Positions 18,554-27,197 of a DNA stretch of 64,000 nucleotides are shown here, in pieces. Origin of the DNA: Mangrovivirga halotolerans. GTDB taxonomy: Bacteria; Bacteroidota; Bacteroidia; Cytophagales; Cyclobacteriaceae. Within the stretch, counting starts at the first letter, position 1; each line of letters opens with the position of its first letter. Under the pieces are notes generated by a model that saw only the letters and a list, made by a program, of their open reading frames with translations, had not been told where the DNA came from and did no database searches. The stretch covers positions 173,960-237,959 of the forward strand of contig NZ_JAPFQN010000010.1 of the NCBI RefSeq assembly GCF_026241165.1, given 5' to 3'. Made by a program: the position numbers and the translations under genes.

Positions 18554-18906
18554 GAAATTAGATTTCGAATTTTTATAATGAATTATGATTAATGAATTAG
18601 CGAAATGCTTTTGCTTCTATTATTAATAAATGGTTTACCCGGTTGTATAAATTCATTTCACCTGCATGTCAGGGATAGAAATAAGTAAAAGACCATCAGA
18701 TCTAAAATAAATGTTATAATCCCTAAATCAAACTTTTTCTACCTATATACTTAGTGAAAGGCAACCGAAAATTGATTTGTATTTAATTTATATTATTTGT
18801 TCAGGATTGTTTTTATGCTATTCTATTCATGAACCTTTAAAATAGCAAAGGAGAGATTAATTTTCCGGTAATTGAATTTTTGGAGGTCTCTACCAGGGAG
18901 ATGAAA
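18554..18906. other. Intergenic region
   Basis: AT-rich DNA between the start of the oxidoreductase gene and the terminator of the following gene. No conserved frame seen. Confidence 0.4.
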
Positions 18907-18938
18907 CGAGCGTGCAATATTAATTTTATGCACGCTCG
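18907..18938 (-). terminator. Hairpin terminator of the secreted protein gene at 18966
   Basis: A perfect 10-bp stem, CGAGCGTGCA with TGCACGCTCG, spans a 12-base AT loop. It lies 28 bases past the stop of the upstream minus-strand gene. The trailing T-run on the minus strand is short (TTT), so it may be a weak or protein-assisted terminator. Confidence 0.6.
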
Positions 18939-18965
18939 AACAAAAAAGGTGATTTTTTAATATTT

Positions 18966-19493
18966 CTACTGCTCTTCAGCGAATGATAAAAAAGTATTAT
19001 AATAATCCTGACTGAAATGCTTTTGAAGCTGAGGCAATACACCGGCCTTTGCGTCATCAAAGGATTGGTATTTTGTCGGAAGATATAAAAATCCCGATTC
19101 AGCATCCACTATTTTGCTTAATGGATTTTCAGCCAGCTTGATGACATAATTTCCTGCTGCTGTGGGTTGCTTTTCAAATACCAGGTAGACTGAAGTTTTT
19201 GAAGGATCGTATATAAATGGAATATTATTTGAAAATAATTTCAACATCTTAAAAACATCATTATCTAGTTCACTGATATCTCCAAATGGGAAATATGCGA
19301 CTGGGTTTTCCTTTTTCCTTGTGAAGAATTCAATACTTGAAGCAGACAGATCCTTTGGTCCACTAAGATTTTGGGTTTCTAATAGAGCTCCGTTTGTATT
19401 AAAAGAAGTTGCAAATAAAGGATCTTCACTTTGGGCCTGACTATTAAATAAAACAGAAAAAAATAAGATAATACTTAATTGTAATCTCTTCAT
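18966..19493 (-). CDS. Secreted protein of unknown function
   Basis: 175 residues. The signal peptide MKRLQLSIILFFSVLFNSQAQS ends in the Ala-x-Ala-like cleavage site often seen in Bacteroidota (SQAQ). The mature part is a mixed protein with NPVAYFPFGDISELDND and PTAAGNYVIKLAENPLSKI, and it has no repeats, membrane helices or catalytic motif that I can name. It is followed by its own terminator, so it looks like a single-gene unit. Confidence 0.65.
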   Translation of the reverse strand: MKRLQLSIILFFSVLFNSQAQSEDPLFATSFNTNGALLETQNLSGPKDLSASSIEFFTRKKENPVAYFPFGDISELDNDVFKMLKLFSNNIPFIYDPSKTSVYLVFEKQPTAAGNYVIKLAENPLSKIVDAESGFLYLPTKYQSFDDAKAGVLPQLQKHFSQDYYNTFLSFAEEQ

Positions 19494-20165
19494 TCTTAAA
19501 AATTGTTTAGTTGATGATTTAAAAGATGCTAAGTTAATAACAGTAGGAATATCAGGATAGTTAAATACCTTGTTTTATATAAATAAAGGTTAATTATCTA
19601 TAAACTGTTTTATAATGTGGATTAAGAAGGAGAAATAATGAAGATATAATTTTTATTGAATCCTCTGTTTATATATGAAGTGTATGTTCTTCTTCATTTT
19701 TGCCTTGACCCGTGACGAAGCAAAGCTTTTCATGAAAGGTGTCAGTATCCGAGAAACGAACCCATGACGAAAACTGTCAGGGCAGAACAAAAAGGTCAAG
19801 ACAAAATTGATCCTTCTTGCACAAATAATCTTCCCACGGCCCGAATTTTATCATTCCTGCCGCGCCCTTCTAAGTGACATATTAATTGGATTTGACTATT
19901 GTTGTGCTATTTAATCTCGTGTCCTAACCAAATTGTATTATCAATTTTCTCTATGATCTCTGAGTTCCCATGACGACCTTCTATTGTCGGTGTCAGGGTT
20001 TTCAACTCTGTGGTGAAAATTAAACAGCTCGCTGTTTTTCTCTTGACAACTTTCAGTGTCAGGGTCTATCGATCTGCGGTGTGTTTTTGTTTTTTATACG
20101 AGTCAAGAACAATCCAATCATCTAATTATCTTTAAAATCTTAGTTCAGACAATTAAATAATTCAA
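19494..20165. other. Intergenic region filled with degraded short repeats
   Basis: Holds several decayed palindromic pieces of the TGACGA...GTCAGG type (near 19731-19790 and 19971-20005). A segment at 20069-20106 recurs at 24701-24750 (shared pieces TATCGATCTGCGGTGTG and CGAGTCAAG). No reading frame is convincing. The region looks like a junkyard of short interspersed elements. Confidence 0.5.
20069..20106. repeat. Interspersed repeat C, copy 1
   Basis: It reads TGTCAGGGTCTATCGATCTG followed by CGGTGTGTTTTTG and ends CGAGTCAAG. The copy at 24701-24750 differs at a few bases by eye. Both sit just beyond the 3' ends of minus-strand genes, which suggests an inserted, non-coding mobile repeat. 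Confidence 0.5.
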
Positions 20166-20756
20166 TTATACTTTTCTTTTTACGTCTCTGAGAAGGATTT
20201 CGTCAAATGGTTCATTTGAATCAGCTGAACTTTTATGGAGTACTGTAACTTCCCCGGTTGTTTCAAGGACTACTGCTCTTACCTGGTCAAGGTTCATCAC
20301 ATTCGCCTCCCTGAGCTTGGCCATTAAATGATTAATATGAATGCCCTCGTGCTCAAGGTTTTCATGTAAAATTTTGTTACCATCCATTAATAATATCGGA
20401 TCATTAGCTACTGCCTTATTAAGAAAGTTGAATTTTCTCTGGAGCTTAGACGTGATCAAGGTCAGAATTAACAAACCGAAAATCGCTACAGTACCATGAA
20501 CAAAAGAGGTTGAAGATGTGAGGATTGTTGCAATCAGGCTACCTACGGCAACTGTAAAGGCAAAATCATAACTAGTCATTCTTGAAAATGAAGTGAGACC
20601 TATGATCCTGGATACTATTATAATCATCACTAAGATCAGAATGCATAAAATTAAGGTTTCTAAAATCGGATCAGAGGTTGAATAAATCCATTCCATAAAT
20701 AGAAAGTTTATAAGAATAATAATTACCGTCCACATATCGATTTGAACATCCTCCAA
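20166..20756 (-). CDS. DUF421/YetF-type membrane protein
   Basis: 196 residues. Three hydrophobic segments occupy residues 9-29, 32-52 and 62-95, the normal DUF421 arrangement, with SFSRMTSYDFAFTVAVGS at the third. After it come the YetF features: LNKAVANDPILLMDGNKILHENL and AKLREANVMNLDQVRAVVLETTGEVTVL, a soluble beta-alpha domain of unknown role. YetF proteins are widespread and their molecular role is still unclear; some are linked to stress or sporulation in Firmicutes. It stands alone. Confidence 0.8.
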   Translation of the reverse strand: MEDVQIDMWTVIIILINFLFMEWIYSTSDPILETLILCILILVMIIIVSRIIGLTSFSRMTSYDFAFTVAVGSLIATILTSSTSFVHGTVAIFGLLILTLITSKLQRKFNFLNKAVANDPILLMDGNKILHENLEHEGIHINHLMAKLREANVMNLDQVRAVVLETTGEVTVLHKSSADSNEPFDEILLRDVKRKV

Positions 20757-20889
20757 ATAGAGGTAAAACAGATAGTGGATATAAATAAGTTACTCTATAT
20801 ATTTTCGGGTCTGATATTTTTATTGAGAAATATGTATTATTTGTTTTATTGGAGTGGTAGGGGAGTTATTTGTTTGGCTCCAGTAACAA

Positions 20890-20944
20890 GGAGAAACCTG
20901 CTTGTGTAAGGCAGTATTTAATATAGGATTCGAGTCAAATGCAA
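20890..20944. repeat. Direct repeat D, copy 1 (beside the LRR lipoprotein gene)
   Basis: The string GGAGAAACCTGCTTGTG, then GCAGTATTTAATAT, then GGATTCGAGTCAAA recurs at 22079-22131 with few changes. The two copies lie on either side of the leucine-rich repeat gene at 21038-21910. Confidence 0.6.
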
Positions 20945-20957
20945 TCCAGTAAATCCT

Positions 20958-20976
20958 TACTGACGATAAGTGTCAG
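20958..20976. repeat. Small palindrome of the TGACGA/GTCAG family
   Basis: ACTGAC and GTCAG arms separated by GATAAGT, related in core to the stronger hairpin at 2449-2479. It is followed by CATTC and GATTCAGACAATT, a string that also appears after the second copy of repeat D. Confidence 0.4.
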
Positions 20977-21037
20977 CATTCTAAAGATTCAGACAATTTT
21001 CTGAGTGGAGATCATTTTCCAAGTCCAATGGTTTCTG

Positions 21038-21910
21038 CTATTCACAGGTCATCCCCACTCCAGTATAAATTGTAGTGCCATATTCTGTCGACATTGCACA
21101 TATCTCACCCGGAATTATTGAAAACCCATTTCCATTGATAAACAGGTTTTGCAGATTAGATAGCTGACCTATTTCCCTGGGAATCGATGTTAACGATGGA
21201 TTGTTGTCGATCCAAAGATTTTTAAGGCTTCTCAGCTGACCGATCTCCGGTGGTACGGAACTTAAGTAATTATTAATGCCTACACTTAAACGCTCAAGGT
21301 TTGTGAGTTTTCCAATTTCCGGTGGTAGCGATGCATTATTATTCATGTGTGTCATGAGCACCTTTAGATTTTTAAGATATCCAATTTCAGGCGGGATCAC
21401 CTCAAGTAAGGAATTGTGAATTCTCAATTCAACAATTACTCCATCAAATAAAAAAACGCCATCCCATTGAGAAAGATCCGGCTCGTAAAGGTTCCAACCC
21501 AGATCGTTGGAAGAATTGGCTTCATAGATCGCCACTAAGGCATCGCGCTCGTTAACCACCCTTACCTCATATTCCTCTGAAGTTCCATCTTCTGCAGTGA
21601 TAGTATAGGTCACCGGTACAGAAAAATCCTGCACGCCTATAGGTGTAACTGTAGCTCCAGTAGAGGAGATTACTGCTGGGACTAATGCTGTTTTAAGTGA
21701 ATTGCCAGGCAGGACAGCAAATATGGTATTTGTTTCATGATCGATTTCTCCAATTACATTGGTGCTAATGGAATTTTGACTCATTAGGAATTGGAAGGAT
21801 AGAATTTCTTTTTCCCGGTTCAAGGTCGGATCATCATCTGAACAGCCGGTAAATAATATTGAACCAATGAGGACAATAACCAACGGAAAGATTTTATTAG
21901 TAAGGGGCAT
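21038..21910 (-). CDS. Leucine-rich repeat lipoprotein
   Basis: 290 residues. The signal MPLTNKIFPLVIVLIGSILF ends in the lipobox FTGC. Residues 30-120 form a beta domain with PVTYTITAEDGTSEEYEV, close to the DUF5018 pattern of Bacteroidota cell-surface lipoproteins. Residues 150-270 carry five bacterial-type LRR units of about 23 residues (EVIPPEIGYLKNLKVL, ASLPPEIGKLTNLERL, SSVPPEIGQLRSLKNL, TSIPREIGQLSNLQNL). Such proteins usually bind other proteins or glycans at the surface. The gene is framed by direct repeats and may be a recent insertion. Confidence 0.85.
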   Translation of the reverse strand: MPLTNKIFPLVIVLIGSILFTGCSDDDPTLNREKEILSFQFLMSQNSISTNVIGEIDHETNTIFAVLPGNSLKTALVPAVISSTGATVTPIGVQDFSVPVTYTITAEDGTSEEYEVRVVNERDALVAIYEANSSNDLGWNLYEPDLSQWDGVFLFDGVIVELRIHNSLLEVIPPEIGYLKNLKVLMTHMNNNASLPPEIGKLTNLERLSVGINNYLSSVPPEIGQLRSLKNLWIDNNPSLTSIPREIGQLSNLQNLFINGNGFSIIPGEICAMSTEYGTTIYTGVGMTCE

Positions 21911-22078
21911 AATAAAAAATGGTTTTGATTGAATTTTTATCCAAATAATAAAATAAAAGTGATTTTGTAAATAGTTAGAGCAGGTTTTTTAACTGGGGGG
22001 GAAGGATTTTTCACTGGCACGAGTAGCCCGTCATCATTTCGATCGCCTTACGCTGGTATGTGAGAGGCTCAGCGTCTA

Positions 22079-22131
22079 GGAGAAACCTGCTTGTGAATGC
22101 AGTATTTAATATTGGATTCGAGTCAAAGGCA
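22079..22131. repeat. Direct repeat D, copy 2
   Basis: Near-copy of 20890-20944. It lies between the LRR lipoprotein gene and the end of the upstream esterase gene. The matching GATTCAGACAATT string follows near 22164. Confidence 0.6.
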
Positions 22132-22177
22132 TTTCTGTTAATCCATAAATCCAATGAATCCTGATTCAGACAATTAT

Positions 22178-23119
22178 TTATTCTACAATCCACGAAATAG
22201 AATTTTCAGACATTTTTCTGTAATTATGTCCTACGCTTCTAACGGTGTCAATTTCCCAGTTAAATGTCCAGTTGTGTCGATTGGTTAATTGCTGATTCAT
22301 TTGATAGAAATTAGTTCCACGCTCTAATCTGTGCGCTCCTTGCTTCATTGCTAATTCAGTGGTTCTGAAAGTCCCTAAACTTGGATCATTATCTAGCTCA
22401 CCTAATAAAACAATCAATTTCTTTTTAAATGATTTTTTCAGATCTTTTTCTAAACTGATTCCGGTATTTTTAATTCCATAAGGATATTCAAGGTTTTCAT
22501 CAGGTAGAGTATAGAATCCGGCATTTGCAGCTACAGCCGTTTCTATTCTATTGTCGGGCATTAAGATGATCATTCTATGAACAAATTGTCCACCTGCTGA
22601 ATGTCCAAAAATATCATAGTGCTCATTACTAATGTTGTTCGTCGATTTGATATGGTCGAATATATTTTCAACAACTGTATAAGCCCATTCACTTTCTGGA
22701 TTGCTGGAGCCAAAAAAGGTGAACAAGTTCCCTTCCTGGTAATCGTTAGTTGTATAGTTAGAAAACTTATTTTCGAATTCTGGTGCTACTATCAGAAGAT
22801 TATTTTCTTCAGCAATTGTTGTCCATGCATCCAGATAATCGTCTGCATTACGGCCTCCGCCATGCATTACAAAGACTATTTCATCCTGGTCTTTCCAGCT
22901 TTCTGGTTTGTAAGTCCACACTCTGATAGATTTCCTCGTGCTTTCTTTGTACGCATACATAACGAAGGAATCATTTCCTGTATCGATTTTATCTTCTTCT
23001 GTGATTTCAGGTCCCTTTGGAAGTATGTAAAGATAAACGTAACCTGTGATCGCAAGGATTAAAAAAACAGAGAGGGTAAATAGGATTACTTTCTTTAAAG
23101 TTGAAAAAGTCTTATTCAT
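22178..23119 (-). CDS. Alpha/beta hydrolase of the PHB-depolymerase/esterase type
   Basis: 313 residues. MNKTFSTLKKVILFTLSVFLILAITGY is a signal anchor or uncleaved signal. VFVMHGGGRNADDYLDAW near residue 85 is the oxyanion HGGGxN motif. The nucleophile elbow is FGHSAGGQFVHRM near residue 168, and the C-terminal VRSVGHNYRKM region provides the His. This matches secreted poly(3-hydroxybutyrate) depolymerase-like and feruloyl-esterase-like proteins; the actual substrate cannot be told. A single-gene unit between repeats and the isomerase-like gene. Confidence 0.75.
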   Translation of the reverse strand: MNKTFSTLKKVILFTLSVFLILAITGYVYLYILPKGPEITEEDKIDTGNDSFVMYAYKESTRKSIRVWTYKPESWKDQDEIVFVMHGGGRNADDYLDAWTTIAEENNLLIVAPEFENKFSNYTTNDYQEGNLFTFFGSSNPESEWAYTVVENIFDHIKSTNNISNEHYDIFGHSAGGQFVHRMIILMPDNRIETAVAANAGFYTLPDENLEYPYGIKNTGISLEKDLKKSFKKKLIVLLGELDNDPSLGTFRTTELAMKQGAHRLERGTNFYQMNQQLTNRHNWTFNWEIDTVRSVGHNYRKMSENSISWIVE

Positions 23120-23366
23120 TGTGGAGTTCTTTTATTTTAAGTGGATATCAAAAACTAAAGCTAAATCAATCCTTTACTTTCTAACATATTTGAGTTTGGT
23201 TAAAAATAATTCCAGCTTTAGGTGACCAATCCATATTTGTGTTGATCTTCAATGCCTGGAATTGAAAGCGAAATTAACTTACTCTGGATAAATGGCAAAC
23301 TTTTTTAAAGAAGAGGAGGGGGAGTTTTTTTAATGGCTTAAGTAGGTGTTTAATGGTTGATTAATT

Positions 23367-24236
23367 TTATTTATACCCAACGTTCTTTAGCTCTTTATGG
23401 CTTATTTCAATTGCTTTTAGTGGTGTCATACCTTCATAGGTCTCATCCTGTTCGACAAAATAGTATTTCATTCCGGCAATTTCTTTTTTAGATAGGTATC
23501 GGGCGAAATCTAACTGACCTTCTCCAACTGGAGCAAACCGTCCCTGATTATCCATGTCTTTTAGGTGCCAGGCCTTAAATCGACCGGGATATTTTTCGAA
23601 ATATTTCACAGGATCGGCCCCTGCTTTTTCTGCCCAGTATAAATCAATTTCAAAATTCACTAAAGTTGAATCAGTATTTTCCAGTAAGTAATCCATCGGG
23701 ATAATACCGTTATCATTTTCTTTAAATTCAAAGTCGTGATTATGATAAAGAAGTTTCAATCCGGCTTTATTACATTTTTCGCCGAATTCATTTAAAATTT
23801 GAGCTAAACTATCAACACCTCCAGTCATTCCCATTGTACCGGTTTCATTATCGACAGTAAAGCGTCCCATTGGAGGTATCGGAATGACCAAATATTTATA
23901 TCCCACCGTTTTGACATCGGCAATGATCTGGTCAGCGTTATCAAAGGTAATACCACCCTGGTGGGAACTAACAGGAACTAACTTCAATTCATCCAGATAT
24001 TCTTTAAACTCTAAAGGTGTCATCCCATAGAACTTACCATCAACATATCCGGCATCTTCTATATTTTGGTATCCAACAGCTTTTATATTCCTGAGAACTT
24101 CCTTTGGGTTAGACTTTAGTTCTTCTCTAAATGTATATAAACTAATTCCTCCAAAATTTTCTGATCCTTTTTGCTTACAAGTAGAAACGGAAATTATAAT
24201 TATGACCGCTACTAAAATCTTAATTATAATTTTCAT
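23367..24236 (-). CDS. Sugar phosphate isomerase/epimerase-like TIM-barrel lipoprotein
   Basis: 289 residues from MKIIIKILVAVIIIISVST, whose lipobox ends STC. The barrel (xylose isomerase-like, AP endonuclease 2 family) shows FGGISLYTFREEL, VGYQNIEDAGYVDGKFYGM, VPVSSHQGGITF, KLLYHNHDFEF, NFEIDLYWAEKAGADP, FKAWHLKDMD and KYYFVEQDETY. Glu/Asp/His residues in these strands are the usual metal ligands. Exported members occur in Bacteroidota sugar use, for example 3-keto-glycoside metabolism, but the substrate here is unknown. Confidence 0.85.
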   Translation of the reverse strand: MKIIIKILVAVIIIISVSTCKQKGSENFGGISLYTFREELKSNPKEVLRNIKAVGYQNIEDAGYVDGKFYGMTPLEFKEYLDELKLVPVSSHQGGITFDNADQIIADVKTVGYKYLVIPIPPMGRFTVDNETGTMGMTGGVDSLAQILNEFGEKCNKAGLKLLYHNHDFEFKENDNGIIPMDYLLENTDSTLVNFEIDLYWAEKAGADPVKYFEKYPGRFKAWHLKDMDNQGRFAPVGEGQLDFARYLSKKEIAGMKYYFVEQDETYEGMTPLKAIEISHKELKNVGYK

Positions 24237-24475
24237 AATTTTTTTGATGTAGTTAAGAAAGATGGTTTGGTAATTGTGGATCAAAATCTACTGTTATTTA
24301 AAAACACACATAGCTCGCCCCAAAGATAGCAGTCATGCATTAAAATAAAAATAGAGTGGTATAGGTGTATGAATCGGGATAGACAAGGAATAATGTTGTC
24401 CTATTCTTTCCATTATTTTAGAAATCGCCACTGATCAGAGGTGTTAGCATTTCAAAATTCAGATATCTTTTATTG

Positions 24476-24545
24476 TGCCCGGGAAACAATCCCTTCATTT
24501 CATTAAAAGTCTGAAGTTACGCTGAAGCTAAACTCCAGACAGCGG
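24476..24545. repeat. Interspersed repeat, hairpin type B, best copy
   Basis: GCCCGGGAAACAATCCCTTC, then CATTTCATTAAAAGTCTGAA leading into an imperfect stem whose arms are GTCTGAAGTTACGCT and AGCTAAACTCCAGAC (24509-24540). Related copies occur at 2555-2614, 3117-3180 and 42883-42955. Confidence 0.55.
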
Positions 24546-24700
24546 GGGAAGGGTAATCTTTTAATTCTGTAAATCCCGATTCAGATAATTTTATTAATTA
24601 TAGGGCACACGTTATGCTGAAAAAGCAATGCGCACCAGTGTAGCGAAGCTAAGGCTTGTCAGGGTCTAAGGATCTGTGATCCCGACGATCTCCTGACGTC

Positions 24701-24750
24701 GATGTCGGAGGTTATCGATTTGCGGGGTGTTTATGTTTTTTTCGAGTCAA
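24701..24750. repeat. Interspersed repeat C, copy 2
   Basis: Partner of 20069-20106. It shares GGTTATCGATTTGCGGGGTG with TATCGATCTGCGGTGTG and the ending CGAGTCAAG. Confidence 0.5.
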
Positions 24751-24791
24751 GCGTCTTAATAACCTAATAACTAATAACCTAATAACTAACC

Positions 24792-26159
24792 TTACTCTTT
24801 ACCATGCCAGTCTCTAAAATGATTTCGTTGCAGGTCTGATAACGCATCTGGTTTGTAAAAATGATCGTAGAATTCTGTGTCCACATGATTAACCTGAAAG
24901 CCAAGCAAAGTTCGTAACGGAGGTTGATATACTGGGAAGCGCTTGTATCTATCATAAAGGTAAGTACAATAAGCTATAGTCGATTCAACTGCTTTTTCAC
25001 TGACATTTGGTGCTGAATTGCTGATTTTTGAATGGTTTTTCCACGCCCCAGTGGCTGCACCTTTATTAAATATTCCTTTCTTACCCCATTTTAACTCTAC
25101 AACTGCATAAACAGCCTCCTTCATAGATGGGTAGTTTGGAGGGCAAAAGGGTTTAATCAACGAAGTGCCATCTTTGTCATCCAATCCTGTAACGAGTGGC
25201 ACAGGTTGATCCTTATTCAATAGCTTTGCCATAATGCTATGAAACCATCCCATTCCGAGGTATTTGGTAGAATTCATTTCTTTCATTTTAAATCCAAGCA
25301 CTTTAAACCAGCTATAATAGTGCGCTGCCCAATGTGGAAAGCCTCCCAGACCTAATGCCTGGGTCATCAGTCCCAGGTTTTGAATGATCATACCGGCTTC
25401 GGAGGTAACAAACTCGGTAACCATGGTTTCGAGTTGCTGTATTGTGATTGTGTGTTCCTTTTTTGGGTCGTCTACAAGATGACCACCCCGGCTTTTTGCA
25501 AACTTTTTAATACCTGCCGGTCGATAAGCTGCACGTTCATCTCTCACATAAATGCCATTATGCTCATTAAAAATTTCAAGCAGGGCGTTGATGTATAAAA
25601 GTGTGAAATCTTCAATAGGAAGAAAATAGGTAGCAGAAGGATCATAGAGAGACCATCGGTTACAATTAATATTGAAGAATGGTTCTAATGGAGGGTTTGA
25701 TCTGCCGTCCCGGATTTTCACTCTTGTTCGCTGATATAACTCAAGATATTTTTCCTGTGCTGCCAAAGTAGCTAATTCAGAAACTATATCAGCCTTGAAG
25801 TCACCAGGCTTTTTGATATAATAGCAAGCTTCTGGATTCATTACAATCAAAGATGAGGTTTGAATAGCATCTCCGCTTGGTATTGTACGACCTGCCAGTC
25901 CGGCCATAATTGTGCCGCCTTCTCCTTTATCATAAACCAGATCTCCCAGAGCAGGTCCGGTTATACCACAGGCAGCGAAAGTTAATAAAGCTTCTTCTTT
26001 TTCTGAAAGCGGTAAACCCTGATGACGGCTTTTGTAAGCCATCGGGCCTGTTCTCATCTCCATTCCCAGGCCAAATCTTCTGGAACGCCGTTCACGAAGA
26101 ATATTATATAACACCTTCCAGGGCGGTGACTCGTTTGGGGTTTGGCTGGTACCGCTCAT
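24792..26159 (-). CDS. Nitroreductase-fold-like protein, 455 residues
   Basis: The N-terminal half has RRSRRFGLGMEM, then LSEKEEALLTFAACGITGPALG, the usual nitroreductase start (RRSxRxF and an Ala-rich helix after EE). EAGMIIQNLGLMTQALGLGG near residue 260 matches the conserved helix and GLGG turn that closes the FMN site. The protein is about twice the length of a simple nitroreductase, with inserted sections (PPLEPFFNINCNRWS) and a long tail, so the family is uncertain. A redox or oxidative role fits its neighbours, a DUF5995 protein and a cytochrome P450. No signal peptide. Confidence 0.5.
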   Translation of the reverse strand: MSGTSQTPNESPPWKVLYNILRERRSRRFGLGMEMRTGPMAYKSRHQGLPLSEKEEALLTFAACGITGPALGDLVYDKGEGGTIMAGLAGRTIPSGDAIQTSSLIVMNPEACYYIKKPGDFKADIVSELATLAAQEKYLELYQRTRVKIRDGRSNPPLEPFFNINCNRWSLYDPSATYFLPIEDFTLLYINALLEIFNEHNGIYVRDERAAYRPAGIKKFAKSRGGHLVDDPKKEHTITIQQLETMVTEFVTSEAGMIIQNLGLMTQALGLGGFPHWAAHYYSWFKVLGFKMKEMNSTKYLGMGWFHSIMAKLLNKDQPVPLVTGLDDKDGTSLIKPFCPPNYPSMKEAVYAVVELKWGKKGIFNKGAATGAWKNHSKISNSAPNVSEKAVESTIAYCTYLYDRYKRFPVYQPPLRTLLGFQVNHVDTEFYDHFYKPDALSDLQRNHFRDWHGKE

Positions 26160-26402
26160 AGTATATTTTTGTTAAATTCTAATTCTGAATTGCTGAGCCT
26201 TCTTATAGAAAGAAAGCATAGGTTGTTTTTAGTTGTCTGATTCAATATAACTTTAGATGTTTTAAATCACAAAATTAGACATATCGTAAAATCATTTTTT
26301 TGACAGGGGTGGAGCTTAAAAGATTAATATATTTCTGTGGAGTAAAGTGTAATTAGCTATTTATTTATAATAACCTATTGGATTAGAGTTAGTTGTATTC
26401 TT

Positions 26403-27095
26403 TTAAATTACTTTAATTATTTGTCGGTTTCTATTCAGAACCTTAGCTTCCTGTTGTAGCCGAATTATTTCTCTGTTGACAGGGGTGTTTGCCTGTAGTA
26501 AATTTTGGGTGACATCCCAGACTTCACTACGCCATCCCGTTAATAATTTGCTTAACAACCATTCGTCCATACGACCTAAAAGTATATCGAAAAGAGCTGA
26601 GGCAGGTGATAATGGAGCAATTATATCATCTTGTACATCATCTATCGTATTGGCTATAATTAAATTAACCAATTCATAATCGTGCTTTCTGCTTTCCCTC
26701 GAATCTTCATTTAATGATGGCCATTCTTTTTGCAAACAATCATATAATGCCAATGGGAGATCGTAATTGATATGTGTATTTACACCTATTAACAAATTTT
26801 GCAGGACGTGAAGATTTTTATGAGTAGTGCTATCGTGTACTTGTCTCCAGACTTCCGGGGTGTTTGGAGATAATTCTTCATACTTTTCAAGTGCCTCAAA
26901 GTAGTATTCTGAGAATCTAACAATCAAATGAGCGATCCAATTTGCATCGTAAAAATCTCCCCGCAGGACTCCGTTTTTCATATTCACACTCATCATAGTA
27001 TAACATCTCAAAAAGAGTTGTCTGCTGTCTGAAGTTTTTTCCCAGCATTCGATGTTATAATTCATACGATCAAGTAAATCTTCTACAGAGTGCAT
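26403..27095 (-). CDS. DUF5995 family protein
   Basis: 230 residues. The diagnostic stretch is VNTHINYDLPLALYDCL near residues 105-120, together with FYDANWIAHLIVRFSEYYFEALEKYE (50-75) and NTIDDVQDDI later on. DUF5995 proteins are all-helical and are often encoded near oxidative or terpenoid-type genes in actinobacteria and Bacteroidota; their function is not known. It lies between a P450 gene and the nitroreductase-like gene, all on the same strand with gaps of 100-240 bases. Confidence 0.7.
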   Translation of the reverse strand: MHSVEDLLDRMNYNIECWEKTSDSRQLFLRCYTMMSVNMKNGVLRGDFYDANWIAHLIVRFSEYYFEALEKYEELSPNTPEVWRQVHDSTTHKNLHVLQNLLIGVNTHINYDLPLALYDCLQKEWPSLNEDSRESRKHDYELVNLIIANTIDDVQDDIIAPLSPASALFDILLGRMDEWLLSKLLTGWRSEVWDVTQNLLQANTPVNREIIRLQQEAKVLNRNRQIIKVI

Positions 27096-27197
27096 GTTAT
27101 AAATATAAAAATATAATGTTTAAATAAGAAAATATTTATAAACATCCTGATTTAAAAGGTTATAAAAGCTTATTTCTTTTATGCTTTATAGAATTAA

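Larger units (their letters stand above)
24237..24791. other. Intergenic region with a composite repeat
   Basis: Holds hairpin type B copy 2 (24476-24545), repeat C copy 2 (24701-24750) and a short tandem run of AATAACC units near 24760-24790, just before the stop of the nitroreductase-like gene. No gene is seen. Confidence 0.5.

Noticed and set aside
18966..19493. Possible CRISPR or tandem repeat near the terminator at 18907
   Set aside because: Only a single hairpin is present, with no evenly spaced repeat units; no CRISPR array was seen anywhere in the window.
22011..22193. Minus-strand open frame of 60 codons
   Set aside because: It lies inside direct repeat D and has no signal or domain; its start overlaps the esterase end.
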